Positions 18,520 to 30,121 are shown, numbered from the stretch's first letter. The stretch: DNA of 64,000 nt from Tabrizicola thermarum (GCF_003574395.1 NZ_QMJY01000083.1:310001-374000); one strand, 5' to 3'. Notes: a model not told the origin generated them from the sequence alone. Translations and numbers: made by a program.

Positions 18520-19734
18520 ATGTCGAAGATCAAGGTTGAGAACCCCGTCGTCGAGCTGGACGGCGACGAGATGACCCGGATCATCTGGGACTTCATCAAG
18601 AAGAAGCTGATCCTGCCCTATCTCGACATCGACCTGAAATATTACGACCTCGGGATCGAGGAGCGCGACCGCACCAACGACCAGGTCACCATCGACGCGG
18701 CCTACGCGATCAAGCAATACGGCGTCGGCGTGAAATGCGCGACGATCACCCCGGACGAGGCCCGGGTCGAGGAATTCGGCCTGAAGCAGATGTGGAAGTC
18801 GCCGAACGGCACGATCCGCAACATCCTGGGCGGCGTCATCTTCCGCGAGCCGATCATCTGCCGCAACGTCCCTCGCCTCGTGCCGCACTGGACCCAGCCC
18901 ATCGTGGTCGGCCGCCACGCCTTCGGCGACCAGTATCGCGCGACCGACTTCAAGTTCCCCGGCGCGGGCAAGCTGACGATGAAATTCGTCGGCGAGGACG
19001 GCACGGTGATCGAGAAGGACGTCTATTCGGCGCCGTCCGCCGGGGTCTACATGGGGATGTACAACCTGGATGACTCGATCACCGACTTCGCCCGCGCCTC
19101 GCTGAACTACGGCCTCCAGCGCGGGGTGCCGGTCTACCTCAGCACGAAGAACACCATCCTCAAGGCCTATGACGGCCGCTTCAAGGACATCTTCCAGCAG
19201 GTCTTCGACGCCGAGTTTGCCGACAGGTTCAAGGCCAAGGGCATCACCTACGAACACCGGCTGATCGACGACATGGTGGCTTCGGCGCTGAAATGGTCGG
19301 GCGGCTATGTCTGGGCCTGCAAGAACTATGACGGCGACGTGCAGTCCGACATCGTGGCACAGGGCTTCGGTTCGCTCGGCCTGATGACGAGCGTGCTGAT
19401 GACGCCCGACGGCAAGATCGTCGAGGCCGAAGCCGCCCATGGCACCGTGACCCGCCACTACCGCGAGCATCAGAAGGGCAAGCAGACCTCGACCAACTCC
19501 ATCGCGTCGATCTACGCCTGGACCGGGGGTCTGAAGCACCGCGCGACGCTGGACAACAACGAGGCGCTGATGAACTTCGCCACGACGCTGGAGAAGGTGA
19601 CGGTGCAGGCGGTCGAGGACGGGTACATGACCAAGGACCTCGCGCTCCTGGTCGGGCCGGACCAGAAATGGCTGACCACGATGGGTTTTCTGGAGAAGGT
19701 CGACGAATACCTGAACAAGGCGCTGAAGGGGTAA
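18520..19734 (+). CDS. icd: NADP-dependent isocitrate dehydrogenase
   Basis: A 404-residue TCA-cycle enzyme of the eukaryote-like (type II, homodimeric) NADP-IDH group, making 2-oxoglutarate, CO2 and NADPH. Signs are the start [21 protein letters not shown], the substrate-binding [12 protein letters not shown] near residue 95, the RLIDDMVA metal-binding region near 250, and [17 protein letters not shown] (near 310) with the NADP-binding part. Start at 18520 has CAGGAGG 7 bp upstream; an earlier in-frame ATG lies in the inverted-repeat region and is rejected. Single-gene unit with its own terminator. Confidence 0.97.
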   Translation: MSKIKVENPVVELDGDEMTRIIWDFIKKKLILPYLDIDLKYYDLGIEERDRTNDQVTIDAAYAIKQYGVGVKCATITPDEARVEEFGLKQMWKSPNGTIRNILGGVIFREPIICRNVPRLVPHWTQPIVVGRHAFGDQYRATDFKFPGAGKLTMKFVGEDGTVIEKDVYSAPSAGVYMGMYNLDDSITDFARASLNYGLQRGVPVYLSTKNTILKAYDGRFKDIFQQVFDAEFADRFKAKGITYEHRLIDDMVASALKWSGGYVWACKNYDGDVQSDIVAQGFGSLGLMTSVLMTPDGKIVEAEAAHGTVTRHYREHQKGKQTSTNSIASIYAWTGGLKHRATLDNNEALMNFATTLEKVTVQAVEDGYMTKDLALLVGPDQKWLTTMGFLEKVDEYLNKALKG

Positions 19735-19767
19735 CGGGCGCAGGGTTCGCCACAGCGCATCATTCAT

Positions 19768-19796
19768 GGGCCGGGGGGAGACCTCCGGCCCTTTTT
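19768..19796 (+). terminator. Rho-independent terminator after icd
   Basis: GGGCCGG (19768-19774) pairs with CCGGCCC (19785-19791), with a few more G-C pairs possible inside, followed by TTTTT. It lies 34 bp after the icd stop. Confidence 0.8.
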
Positions 19797-19876
19797 CCGG
19801 CCAACAGGATTTAGGTAAGCATTATTGACTTTTATGCGACAGGATGTATGACCTTTCCAGCCGCAGGAGCCCCCCG

Positions 19877-20500
19877 ATGCCCGACCGTCCCGACCAGATC
19901 GCCGACCGCCCCCGCCACAGCGCCGTTGACGACGCGCAAGGCATCGGGTTCGGCGTCATAATGGCCGCTTTGGGGATGCACATCCTGACCCACATGGGCT
20001 TTGTCACCGGCCAGACCACCGGCCTTGCCGTGCTGATCGCCCATCTGACCGGCCTGCCCTTCGCGGCGGTCTACTTTGCCGTCACCCTGCCCTTCCTCGG
20101 CCTCGCCTGGAAGCGGATGGGCGCTGCCTTCGCGCTGAAAACGCTCGTCACCACGGCGACGCTGTCCGCACTCGTCGCCGTACTGCCGAACTGGCTCGAA
20201 CTCGGCCGGATCGAACCCGCCGTCGCGGCCGTCCTCTTCGGCCTGCTTTTCGGCATCGCCGCCCTTGCCGCCATCCGCCACGGCGGCAGTTTCGGCGGGC
20301 TTTCGGTCCTCTGGATCGAATTGCAGGACCGCACGGGCTTTCCCGCAGGCCATGCGCAGCTTCTGTCCGACGTGGTGATCTTCGGGCTTGCCGCCCTGAT
20401 CCTGCCGCTGGAGACCCTGGCCTACAGCTTTCTGGGCGCCGCCGTCTTTTCGCTGTTCCTTGCCGTCAACCATCGCCGCGACCGCTATATCGCGGCCTGA
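19877..20500 (+). CDS. YitT-family membrane protein
   Basis: A 207-residue integral membrane protein with five or six membrane segments, of the YitT/DUF161 type (early GFGVIMAALGMHILTHMGFVTGQTTGLAVLIA, with the family-like GG/GQ.TG motif). The C-terminal soluble DUF2179 domain found in many YitT proteins is missing. ATG at 19877 has GCAGGAG upstream; an ATG 11 codons earlier is possible. A TTGACT and TATGAC pair at 19826-19853 may be its promoter. Function is not known; transport is possible. Confidence 0.75.
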   Translation: MPDRPDQIADRPRHSAVDDAQGIGFGVIMAALGMHILTHMGFVTGQTTGLAVLIAHLTGLPFAAVYFAVTLPFLGLAWKRMGAAFALKTLVTTATLSALVAVLPNWLELGRIEPAVAAVLFGLLFGIAALAAIRHGGSFGGLSVLWIELQDRTGFPAGHAQLLSDVVIFGLAALILPLETLAYSFLGAAVFSLFLAVNHRRDRYIAA

Positions 20501-20526
20501 CAGGCTCTGGCCAGTTGCCGCAAAAC

Positions 20527-20553
20527 CCTGTAAGGGCGCCGCAACCCTACAGG
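20527..20553 (+). promoter_or_regulatory. Hairpin covering the typA ribosome binding site
   Basis: CCTGTA (20527-20532) pairs with TACAGG (20548-20553), and GGG with CCC inside, leaving one bulged A and an 8-base loop. The 3' arm contains most of the Shine-Dalgarno AGGA (20551-20554), 9 bp before the typA ATG. Folding would hide the site. This could make translation temperature- or factor-dependent, as an inference only. Confidence 0.5.
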
Positions 20554-20563
20554 AACGGACCCC

Positions 20564-22381
<1,818 letters not shown>

Positions 22382-22389
22382 GGCAAGGT

Positions 22390-22416
22390 AGGGTGGGCAA
22401 TCTGCCCACCCTGCTT
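22390..22416. terminator. Bidirectional terminator between typA and pntB
   Basis: AGGGTGGGCA (22390-22399) and TGCCCACCCT (22403-22412) form a perfect 10-bp stem with a 3-base loop, followed by GCTTTT on the plus strand. It lies in the 40 bp between the convergent typA and pntB stops and can serve both. Confidence 0.8.
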
Positions 22417-22421
22417 TTCCG

Positions 22422-23855
22422 TCACTCGATCAGCGGCAACAGGCTGTCGATCGACTTCTTCGCGTCACCGTAGAACATCCGCGTGTTCTCCTTGTAGAAC
22501 AGCGGGTTCTCGATGCCGGAATACCCCGTCCCCTGCCCGCGCTTCGACACGATGACCAGCTTGGCCTTCCAGCACTCCAGCACCGGCATCCCGGCGATGG
22601 GGCTGTTGGGGTCCTCCTGCGCGGCCGGGTTCACGATGTCGTTCGACCCGATGACGATGGCGACATCCGTGTGCGGGAAGTCCTCGTTGATCTCGTCCAT
22701 CTCCAGCACGATGTCGTAGGGCACCTTGGCCTCGGCCAGAAGCACGTTCATGTGGCCGGGCAGACGGCCTGCGACGGGGTGGATGGCAAAGCGGACGTTC
22801 TTGCCCCTGGCGCGCAGCTTGCGGGTCAGTTCGCTGACCGACTGCTGCGCCTGCGCCACCGCCATGCCGTAGCCGGGGATGATGATGATGCTGTCGGCAT
22901 CGTTCAGCGCCGCCGCAACCCCTTCGGCATCGATGGCGATCTGTTCGCCCGTGACCTCCATCGCCGGGCCGGTGGTATTGCCGAACCCGCCCAGGATCAC
23001 GCTGATGAAGCTGCGGTTCATCGCCTTGCACATGATGTAGCTCAGGATCGCACCCGAACTGCCCACCAGCGCCCCCACCACGATCAGGAGGTCGTTCGAC
23101 AGCGAAAAGCCGATCGCCGCCGCCGCCCAGCCGGAATAGCTGTTCAGCATCGAGACCACGACCGGCATGTCTGCCCCGCCGATCCCCATGATCAGGTGAT
23201 AGCCGATGAACAGCGCGGCCAGCGTCATCACGATCAGCGCCAGGGTAGAGCCCGATTGCAGATAGACGACCAGAAGGACCAGCGACAAAAGCGCCGCGCC
23301 CGCGTTCAGCAGATGCCCGCCGGGCAGCTTCTTCGCCTTGCCATCCACCTTGCCCGCCAGCTTGCCGAAGGCGATGACCGAGCCGGTGAAGGTCACCGCC
23401 CCGATGAAGACGCCGAGGAAGGTCTCGATCCGCAGGATGGTGATCTCGGCCCCGGTCTTGTGCGCCACCGTCGCGGCAAAGCCGGTCAGCGCGGCGCGCG
23501 CGGCCTCGTCCATGCCGGCAAGGCGGATCATCTCGATATGGGTGTTGAAGCCGATGAACACCGCCGCAAGGCCGACCAGGCTGTGCATGGCAGCCACCAG
23601 CTGCGGCATCTCGGTCATCTGGACGCGCTGCGCGACGATCCAGCCAAGCACCCCGCCGCCCGCGATCAGCGCGACCGACAGCCACCAGAGCCCCGCTCCG
23701 GGGCCGTAAAGCGTGGCAAGGACCGCCAGCGCCATGCCGACGATGCCATACCAGACCGCGCGCTTGGCGCTTTCCTGCCCCGAAAGCCCGCCCAGCGAGA
23801 GGATGAAGAGAACGGCCGCAACGACATAGGCAGCCGTGGTGAATCCGTAAGCCAT
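22422..23855 (-). CDS. pntB: NAD(P) transhydrogenase beta subunit
   Basis: A 477-residue subunit of the proton-translocating transhydrogenase, which makes NADPH from NADH using the proton gradient. About nine membrane helices fill residues 1-270; the C-terminal NADP-binding domain III shows [15 protein letters not shown] (near 318), [18 protein letters not shown], and [17 protein letters not shown] near 430. ATG at 23855 ([12 protein letters not shown]) is chosen because the upstream 21-codon extension has no hydrophobic pattern. It starts 13 bp after pntA. Confidence 0.96.
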   Translation of the reverse strand: MAYGFTTAAYVVAAVLFILSLGGLSGQESAKRAVWYGIVGMALAVLATLYGPGAGLWWLSVALIAGGGVLGWIVAQRVQMTEMPQLVAAMHSLVGLAAVFIGFNTHIEMIRLAGMDEAARAALTGFAATVAHKTGAEITILRIETFLGVFIGAVTFTGSVIAFGKLAGKVDGKAKKLPGGHLLNAGAALLSLVLLVVYLQSGSTLALIVMTLAALFIGYHLIMGIGGADMPVVVSMLNSYSGWAAAAIGFSLSNDLLIVVGALVGSSGAILSYIMCKAMNRSFISVILGGFGNTTGPAMEVTGEQIAIDAEGVAAALNDADSIIIIPGYGMAVAQAQQSVSELTRKLRARGKNVRFAIHPVAGRLPGHMNVLLAEAKVPYDIVLEMDEINEDFPHTDVAIVIGSNDIVNPAAQEDPNSPIAGMPVLECWKAKLVIVSKRGQGTGYSGIENPLFYKENTRMFYGDAKKSIDSLLPLIE

Positions 23856-23868
23856 GACGCGCGCTCCC

Positions 23869-25446
23869 TTACGACTTCTGGAACATGGCAAGCATGCGCC
23901 GGGTGACCATGAAGCCACCGAAGATGTTGATCCCGGCCATGAAGACCGACAGGGCCGCCAGCAGGATCACCAGGAACGACCCCGAGCCGATCTGCATCAG
24001 CGCCCCCAGGATGATGATCGAGGAGATCGCGTTCGTCACCGCCATCAGCGGCGTGTGCAGGCTGTGGCTGACGTTCCAGATCACCTGAAAGCCAACGAAG
24101 ACCGCCAGCACGAAGACGATGAAATGGCTCATGAAACTGGCCGGAGCGTAAAGCCCCGCCAGCAGCATCAGCCCGCCGCCGATCGTCAGCAGCCCCACCT
24201 GATTGCGCGTCTGCGCCTTGAAGGCCGCGACCTCCTGCGCGCGGCGTTCCTCGGGCGTCAGTTCCTTCGGCTTCTCCTTGGGCTTGGCCGCCGCGATGGC
24301 CTGCACCTTCGGCGGCGGCGGCGGATAGGTCACAGCCCCCATATGCGCAACCGTGGCGCCACGGATCACGTCATCCTCCATGTTGTGCAGGATGACCCCG
24401 TCCTTCTTCGGCGTGAGGTCGGTCAGCATGTGGCGGATGTTGTTGGCATAGAGCGTGGAGGCCTGCGTCGCCATCCTGCTGGGGAAATCGGTGTAGCCGA
24501 TGATCGTCACCCCGTTGTCGGTGACGATCTTCTGGTCCGGCACCGTCAGATCGCAGTTGCCGCCGCGTTCCGCCGCAAGATCCACGATGACGCTGCCCGG
24601 CTTCATCGCGCGCACCATGTCCTCGGTCCACAGCTTCGGCGCAGGCCGGCCGGGGATGAGCGCGGTGGTGATGACGATGTCCATCTCGGGCGCCAGCTCG
24701 CGGAACTTCGCCAGCTGCTTTTCGCGGAACTCGGGGCTCGACGGGGCGGCATAGCCCCCCGTGGCCGCGCCGTCCTGGGTCGGCTCGAACTCCAGGAACA
24801 CGAAATTCGCGCCCATGGACTCGATCTGCTCGGCCACTTCCGGGCGGACGTCGAAAGCGTGGGTCACGGCACCCAGACTGACGCTGGCACCGATGGCCGC
24901 CAGCCCCGCCACGCCCGCGCCCACCACCAGCACCTTCGCGGGCGGGATCTTGCCCGCCGCCGTCACCTGGCCGGTGAAGAAGCGGCCGAAATTGTTCGCC
25001 GCCTCGATCACCGCGCGATAGCCGGCAAGGTTGGCCATCGAGGACAGCGCATCCATCTTCTGCGCGCGGGAAATCCGCGGCACCATGTCCATCGCGACGA
25101 TGGTCAGATTCTTCTTCGCCGCCGCCTCCAGAAGCTCGGGGTTCTGCGCGGGCCAGAAGAAGCTGATAAGCGTCTGCCCGTCCTGCAAGGACGCCAGTTC
25201 CTGCGCGTCCGGCCCCCGCACCTTGACGATGACATCCGCCGCCGCGATCACCGAGGCCGCATCCGGCAGCACCTCGACCCCCGCCGCCGCATAGGCCGCG
25301 TCCGTGAACCCGGCTTTGGCACCCGCGCCCGCCTGGATGCAGGCCGTATGGCCCAGCTTGGCCAGTTGCATGGCCGAGTCCGGCGTCATCGCCACCCGGT
25401 TCTCGCCCGGAAAGACCTCTGTCAAAGCGCCTATCTTCACACCCAT
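23869..25446 (-). CDS. pntA: NAD(P) transhydrogenase alpha subunit
   Basis: A 525-residue subunit containing the NAD-binding domain I (residues 1-380) fused to the first membrane helices of domain II (about 430-525), the same fused form as E. coli PntA; some rhodobacteria and Rhodospirillum split it in two. The NAD-site segment [16 protein letters not shown] is near residue 170. A charged linker, [17 protein letters not shown], separates the domains. Start at 25446 ([19 protein letters not shown]) is the family start. The 93 bp upstream hold no clear promoter pair. Confidence 0.95.
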   Translation of the reverse strand: MGVKIGALTEVFPGENRVAMTPDSAMQLAKLGHTACIQAGAGAKAGFTDAAYAAAGVEVLPDAASVIAAADVIVKVRGPDAQELASLQDGQTLISFFWPAQNPELLEAAAKKNLTIVAMDMVPRISRAQKMDALSSMANLAGYRAVIEAANNFGRFFTGQVTAAGKIPPAKVLVVGAGVAGLAAIGASVSLGAVTHAFDVRPEVAEQIESMGANFVFLEFEPTQDGAATGGYAAPSSPEFREKQLAKFRELAPEMDIVITTALIPGRPAPKLWTEDMVRAMKPGSVIVDLAAERGGNCDLTVPDQKIVTDNGVTIIGYTDFPSRMATQASTLYANNIRHMLTDLTPKKDGVILHNMEDDVIRGATVAHMGAVTYPPPPPKVQAIAAAKPKEKPKELTPEERRAQEVAAFKAQTRNQVGLLTIGGGLMLLAGLYAPASFMSHFIVFVLAVFVGFQVIWNVSHSLHTPLMAVTNAISSIIILGALMQIGSGSFLVILLAALSVFMAGINIFGGFMVTRRMLAMFQKS

Positions 25447-25539
25447 CCCCCGATTGCAAGGCTTGCGCCATAATCTGACTCGTTGCACTTACCATCGCGC
25501 AACAATATTTCAAACCCCGTTTGCGGCCGCAGCATGAAA

Positions 25540-26004
25540 TCAGCCCCGCCGCCCGAACCAGCGCCGGGTGCGGGCGGCCCAGAGGTCGAACTCCGGCCCG
25601 AAGGCCTCGGTCAGTCGCGCCTCCTCGTCGCGGATGAAACGGGTCTGGATCAGCCAGACGAAACTTGCGACCAGCGGCAGCGCAAGACCTGCGTCCAGCC
25701 AGAGGATCGCGCCCAGCAGGATCATCGCATCGGCAAGATAGATCGGGTTGCGCGACAGGCCGAAGACACCGCCCGTCACCAGCGCCGAGGGGTTCCGGCG
25801 CGGGATCACCGTGGTCCTGTGCCGCGCCATCTCTGCCACCGCCGCCGCCATCAGGACAAGGCCCGTGCCGACGAGGATCAGCCCGCCCACCCGTCCGGCG
25901 GCACCGAAAAGGGCGGGCGAGACCTTGGACACTGCCCAGGCCGCGACCAGATGCAGGATCAGCCAGCTGGGCGGGATGTCGATGTCACGAAGGGTCGGGC
26001 GCAA
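25540..26004 (-). CDS. Isoprenylcysteine methyltransferase-like membrane protein
   Basis: A 154-residue protein of the ICMT/PEMT-type membrane methyltransferase group, with about four membrane segments. The C-terminal motif SRNPIYLADAMILLG (near residue 84) followed by RFIRDEEARLTEAFGPEFDLW is the standard SAM- and substrate-binding pattern of the family. Bacterial members methylate small molecules or lipids that are mostly unidentified. It stands 94 bp upstream of pntA on the same strand and 52 bp after the PEBP-like gene. Confidence 0.8.
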   Translation of the reverse strand: MRPTLRDIDIPPSWLILHLVAAWAVSKVSPALFGAAGRVGGLILVGTGLVLMAAAVAEMARHRTTVIPRRNPSALVTGGVFGLSRNPIYLADAMILLGAILWLDAGLALPLVASFVWLIQTRFIRDEEARLTEAFGPEFDLWAARTRRWFGRRG

Positions 26005-26056
26005 GGGACACTCCTCTGCGCCCGGACTAGACCAGAGCCATCGGGCAGGTGCAAGC

Positions 26057-26590
26057 CTATCGGCCGTAGGTCACGGTCAGTTCGGCCCGGTCCAGTGCCA
26101 TCGCATGGGCATAGAAGCCCACCATCGCGCCCGAGGACCCGGCATCCAGCGGCAGGCTGGCCTCGGGCATGGCGTAAAGCGTGAAGACATAGCGGTGAGG
26201 GGCTGCCCCCTCGGGCGGGCAGGCCCCGCCATAGCCGAGACTGCCGAAATCGGTCCGGCCCTCGACCGCGCCTGCGGGCAGGGTGTCGGGGCTCGCCCCG
26301 GCGGGCAGTTCCGTCACCCCGGCCGGGATATTGGCCACCGTCCAGTGCCACCAGCCCGAGCCGGTCGGCGCATCGGGGTCGTAGAGCGTCAGGATAAAGC
26401 TCTGCGTCCCCTCGGGCGCGCCCGACCAGGACAGCGCGGGCGAAAGATTGCCGCCCGTGCAGCCGAAGCCGGAAAGCACCTGCGCCTCGGGCAGGGTCGC
26501 GCCATCGGCAAAGTCGGGCGAGGTCAACATCAGATCGGCATGGGCGGGCAAGGCCAGCAGGCCAAGCAGCAGGGAAAAGCGGCAGATCAT
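26057..26590 (-). CDS. YbhB/YbcL-family PEBP-like protein, exported
   Basis: A 177-residue phosphatidylethanolamine-binding-like protein. Signal peptide MICRFSLLLGLLALPAHA (18 residues) sends it to the periplasm. Family motifs are LSPALSW near residue 50, LYDPDAPTGSGWWHWTVANIP near 70 (ligand pocket DPD and HW), and GGACPPEGAAPHRYVFTLYA near 123. The start at 26590 gives the signal peptide; upstream extension is not hydrophobic. Members bind phospholipid or small anions; physiological role is unclear. Confidence 0.88.
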   Translation of the reverse strand: MICRFSLLLGLLALPAHADLMLTSPDFADGATLPEAQVLSGFGCTGGNLSPALSWSGAPEGTQSFILTLYDPDAPTGSGWWHWTVANIPAGVTELPAGASPDTLPAGAVEGRTDFGSLGYGGACPPEGAAPHRYVFTLYAMPEASLPLDAGSSGAMVGFYAHAMALDRAELTVTYGR

Positions 26591-26636
26591 GTCAGGGTCT
26601 CCTTTCAGGATCCCCAGTCTGGCCCGCCGCGCCGCC

Positions 26637-27461
26637 TCAGCCCGTGCCGAAACGCTCAATCCCCGTGCCGATCCGCGCATCGCCCCGGATCGCACCCGGC
26701 GGCAGACCGAACCGCGCGCGGAACCGCACCGCAAAGCGCGAGGCCGAGGCATAGCCCACCTCGGCTGCGATCCGCTCTACCGGCAGGTCGGTCGCCTGCA
26801 ACAGCCCCAGCGCCCGGTTCATCCGCAGGTCGGTGACAAGCGCGGTCAGCCCCGTCCCCTCGCGCGCCAGACGCCGGCGCAGCGTCGCCTCGCTCATCCC
26901 CAGCGCGCGGGCGATCCCGGTCGCGGCCCAGTCCTGCGCCGGATCACGGGCGACCAGCGCGCGCACCCGCGCCGCAACCGAAACCGGCCCGACCTCGGGC
27001 AGGCGGATGCCCAGGCTGTCCAGCCACAGAAGCACCTCGGCCACCGCATGATCGCGGATCGCCGCAGGCACTCCCGGGTGGCGGGCCAGATCGAGCGCGC
27101 GGTCGAAGGCCGCCAGCGCGCGGCGATCCTGCGTCTGCATCCGCAGCGAGGCACCGCGCGGCACCACGACGCCCGCGCCGATCATCAGCCCCGTCGCGCG
27201 ATAGGCTCCATCCGGCGCGGGGTGGTTCTCCACATCCAGCGGCACGCCCGCCGGCATCAGCACCAGCGCGCCCGCGGGCACCTCGGCCTGCACCGCGCCC
27301 CGGATCACCTTGCGCCCGCCGTCCACGCGCAGGATCAGCGGCGCCTCGCCCACCACGGCGCGGAACTCGGCCCGGACGGCCTGGCGCAGCCGCACGATCT
27401 GAGGCGCGCGCGGATCGCGGCGCAGGGCAGAGCCCGCCTCGGGAACGGATTGCAGCGTCAT
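26637..27461 (-). CDS. AraC-family transcriptional regulator
   Basis: A 274-residue AraC/XylS regulator: a variable N-terminal cupin-like sensing part (1-165) and C-terminal double helix-turn-helix, with WAATGIARALGMSEATLRRRLAREG near residue 180 and the second helix pair VERIAAEVGYASASRFAVRFRARFGLPPGAIR near 230. It is divergent from the kynurenine operon across 108 bp that contain two palindromes, so control of kynU is plausible but unproven. Its leader RNA would contain the 14-bp palindrome CCCCGCGCGCGGGG (27476-27489). Confidence 0.88.
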   Translation of the reverse strand: MTLQSVPEAGSALRRDPRAPQIVRLRQAVRAEFRAVVGEAPLILRVDGGRKVIRGAVQAEVPAGALVLMPAGVPLDVENHPAPDGAYRATGLMIGAGVVVPRGASLRMQTQDRRALAAFDRALDLARHPGVPAAIRDHAVAEVLLWLDSLGIRLPEVGPVSVAARVRALVARDPAQDWAATGIARALGMSEATLRRRLAREGTGLTALVTDLRMNRALGLLQATDLPVERIAAEVGYASASRFAVRFRARFGLPPGAIRGDARIGTGIERFGTG

Positions 27462-27503
27462 GCCCGAACTCTGCGCCCCGCGCGCGGGGAACTCAACACC
27501 GGA

Positions 27504-27544
27504 GAAATTTCAAGCTTGAAATTTCCTGGTCCAGGCGGCATGAC
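27504..27544 (+). promoter_or_regulatory. kynU promoter and 22-bp palindromic operator
   Basis: A perfect 22-bp palindrome at 27504-27525 has half-site GAAATTTCAAG. Its right half contains the -35 TTGAAA (27516-27521), and CATGAC (27539-27544) is 17 bp downstream as -10. A dimeric repressor bound there would shut off kynU, 26 bp ahead. No kynR gene is in the window; the divergent AraC gene is the only nearby regulator, though perfect palindromes are not typical AraC sites. Confidence 0.65.
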
Positions 27545-27569
27545 AGGCCGAACCCCGAAGGATCCGCCC

Positions 27570-28766
27570 ATGCCCATAGACTTTGCCGCAACCAAGGCCC
27601 GCTTCCACCTGCCCGAGGGGGTGATCTACCTCGACGGCAACTCGCTGGGGCCGATGGTGAAGACCGCGCCGGGCCGGATGGCCCGGGTGATGCAGGACGA
27701 ATGGGCCGAGCTTCTGATCCGCGGCTGGAACAAGGCCGGCTGGATGGCCCTGCCCGCCGCCATGGGCGACCGGATTGCCCGGCTGATCGGCGCGGCCCCC
27801 GGCACGGTGGTCCTGGGCGACACGCTGTCGATCAAGGTCTACCAGGCGCTGGCCTCGGCGCTGGAGATGAACCCGAAACGCCGGGTGATCCTGTCGGACA
27901 GCGGCAACTTCCCCTCCGATCTCTACATGGCCGAGGGCCTGTGCCGCACGCTGGGCGGTCAGTATCGCCTAAAGACCGTGGCACCCGAGGAGGTGATGGC
28001 CGCGATCGACGAGACCGTCGCCGTGGTCATGCTGACCGAGGTGGACTATCGCACCGGCCGGCGGCACGACATGGCCGACATCACGAAACGCGCGCACGAG
28101 ATGGGGGCGCTCACGGTCTGGGACCTTGCCCACAGCGCGGGCGCGATCCCGGTGGACCTGACAGCGGCCAAGGCCGACTTCGCGGTGGGCTGCACCTACA
28201 AGTATCTGAACTCCGGCCCCGGCGGCCCGGCCTTCATCTACGTCGCCCCCCGCCACGCCGACGTGGCCCGCCCGGCGCTGTCGGGCTGGCTTGGCCACGA
28301 AAGCCCCTTTGCCTTCGAGCTGACCTACCGCCCAGGCGCGGGGATCGAGCGGATGCGCGTCGGCACCCCGCCGATCCTTCAGATGGCAGCACTCGACGCC
28401 GCGCTGGATGTCTGGGACGGCATCGACCTGCGCGAGGTGCACGCGCAATCGCTGCGCTTGCAGGACCAGTTCATCAAGGGCGTCGAGGCCCGCGCGCCGA
28501 TGCTGCAACTGGCCACCCCCCGCTCGCACCTGATGCGCGGCTCACAGGTCAGCTTCCGCCATCCCGAAGGCTATGCCATCATGCAGGCGCTGATCAGTGA
28601 AGGCGTGATCGGCGATTTCCGCGCGCCGGACATCCTGCGCTTCGGCTTCACGCCCTTGTATATCGACGAGGACGATGTGGCCCGTGCAGTATCCGTGCTG
28701 GCGAAGATCATGGACTACGGCACCTGGGACAAGCCGGAGTTCAAACAGCGCGCCCGTGTGACCTGA
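27570..28766 (+). CDS. kynU: Kynureninase
   Basis: A 398-residue PLP enzyme that cuts kynurenine to anthranilate and alanine in tryptophan breakdown. Conserved parts: IYLDGNSLGPM near residue 20, SDSGNFPSDLYMAEGL near 112, WDLAHSAGAIPVDL near 187, and the PLP lysine in GCTYKYLNSGPGGPAF near 211, with SGWLGHESPFAFE after. Length is normal. The ATG at 27570 is 26 bp after the -10; much longer upstream reading is antisense to the AraC gene. First gene of kynU-GH5-kynA. Confidence 0.95.
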   Translation: MPIDFAATKARFHLPEGVIYLDGNSLGPMVKTAPGRMARVMQDEWAELLIRGWNKAGWMALPAAMGDRIARLIGAAPGTVVLGDTLSIKVYQALASALEMNPKRRVILSDSGNFPSDLYMAEGLCRTLGGQYRLKTVAPEEVMAAIDETVAVVMLTEVDYRTGRRHDMADITKRAHEMGALTVWDLAHSAGAIPVDLTAAKADFAVGCTYKYLNSGPGGPAFIYVAPRHADVARPALSGWLGHESPFAFELTYRPGAGIERMRVGTPPILQMAALDAALDVWDGIDLREVHAQSLRLQDQFIKGVEARAPMLQLATPRSHLMRGSQVSFRHPEGYAIMQALISEGVIGDFRAPDILRFGFTPLYIDEDDVARAVSVLAKIMDYGTWDKPEFKQRARVT

Positions 28767-28781
28767 CCCCGAAGGACCCCC

Positions 28782-29996
28782 ATGCTCCGCGCCGTGCTCA
28801 TCCTTGCCCTGATCCTGCCCGGCGCGGCGCTGGCCGAGCCGATCAGCCTGAAGCGCGGGGTGAACCTTGGCCTCTGGAACGACTGGCTGTCGCTGGGCGA
28901 GATGCTGGCCCGTCCCGAAACGCTTGCCCCCTTCCCCGACTGGCGGCGCGACGTGACCCCCGCGATGCTGTCGGCCTTGGCAAAGCAGGGTTTCGACCAT
29001 GTCCGCATGCCCACCGACCCCGGCCCCCTTCTCGCCTATGGGCCGGGCGTCAATCAGGACAGGCTCATCGCCGAAATCCGCGCCGCGACGGAACTGTCGC
29101 TGGAGGCGAGCCTCAAGGTCGTCGTCGACCTCCACCCGGTCAACCGGGGCGAGGAAACCGGCGGGATCGAGGATATCCTCGACAGCCTCTGGCCCGACTA
29201 TGTCGCCCTTGTCGGCCGCCTTGCCGCCGACCTTGCCACCCTTCCCGCCGACAGGGTCGCGCTGGAACTTCTGAACGAACCCACTTTCGACTGCGAGGCG
29301 GTCTATGCCGGCGCCCCCCCGCGCTGGCCGGCGATGCAGGCCGAACTCCTTGCCGCCGTCCGCGCCCGGGCCCCCGATCTGACCGTGGTCCTCACCGGCG
29401 CCTGCTGGGGTCAGGCCAACGCCCTTGCCGCCCTGAACCCCGCCGACTTCGCCGACGACAACGTGCTCTGGACCTTCCACAGCTATGAACCCTTTCTCTT
29501 CAGCCACCAGGGCGCCAGCTGGTCCGGCGCGCCCGAGAAATACGTCTGGAATCTGCCCTACCCGCCCTCTGCCGTGACCGACGACCAGGCCGCCGGGATC
29601 GCGGCCGCAGCGAAAGAGGCCATGGCCGCCGCCGAAGGCGCCACCGATGACGCGCTGATCGACAAGGCCATCGCCGACTACCGCGCCTACCCCGACAGCA
29701 TCGTCACCACCGAGATCGACCGCGCCATCGCCTGGGCCGACGGGCACGGCATCCCGCGCGACCGGCTTTACCTTGGCGAATTCGGCGCGCTGCACACAAA
29801 CACCCAAGGCGAGACCTATCCGCGCGACTGGTATCTGGCCTTCCTGGCCGACAAACGCGCTGCCGCCGAAGCCGCGGGCCTGTCCTGGGCCGTGCTCAGC
29901 CATGTCGGCGGCATGGGCATCGCCAGCGAAGACGCCCCCGACCGCCGCCTTGACCGCGACACCTGCCGCGCCCTGGGCCTGCCATGCGGCAACTGA
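28782..29996 (+). CDS. Secreted GH5-type glycoside hydrolase (cellulase-like)
   Basis: A 404-residue protein with signal peptide MLRAVLILALILPGAALA, so periplasmic or secreted. The fold pattern is clan GH-A, GH5-like: RGVNLGLW near residue 26, HVRMPTDP near 73, a general acid Glu in LELLNEPTF near 166, and a probable nucleophile Glu in LYLGEFGALH near 330. Substrate is not evident; GH5 covers cellulose, mannan and other glucans. It lies 15 bp after kynU and 125 bp before kynA, so it is transcribed with tryptophan-degradation genes without a clear metabolic reason. Confidence 0.82.
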   Translation: MLRAVLILALILPGAALAEPISLKRGVNLGLWNDWLSLGEMLARPETLAPFPDWRRDVTPAMLSALAKQGFDHVRMPTDPGPLLAYGPGVNQDRLIAEIRAATELSLEASLKVVVDLHPVNRGEETGGIEDILDSLWPDYVALVGRLAADLATLPADRVALELLNEPTFDCEAVYAGAPPRWPAMQAELLAAVRARAPDLTVVLTGACWGQANALAALNPADFADDNVLWTFHSYEPFLFSHQGASWSGAPEKYVWNLPYPPSAVTDDQAAGIAAAAKEAMAAAEGATDDALIDKAIADYRAYPDSIVTTEIDRAIAWADGHGIPRDRLYLGEFGALHTNTQGETYPRDWYLAFLADKRAAAEAAGLSWAVLSHVGGMGIASEDAPDRRLDRDTCRALGLPCGN

Positions 29997-30121
29997 CCCT
30001 GCCCCCTCTGTGCCGCCCCGCCGGATGGGTCGCCCTCTGGCGGCGCATGGGCACCCTGTCCGTCCTTGCCCGAAAGCCTGCTCTCCGACGCTGAAATCCC
30101 CTTTCAAGATCGGAGACACCC

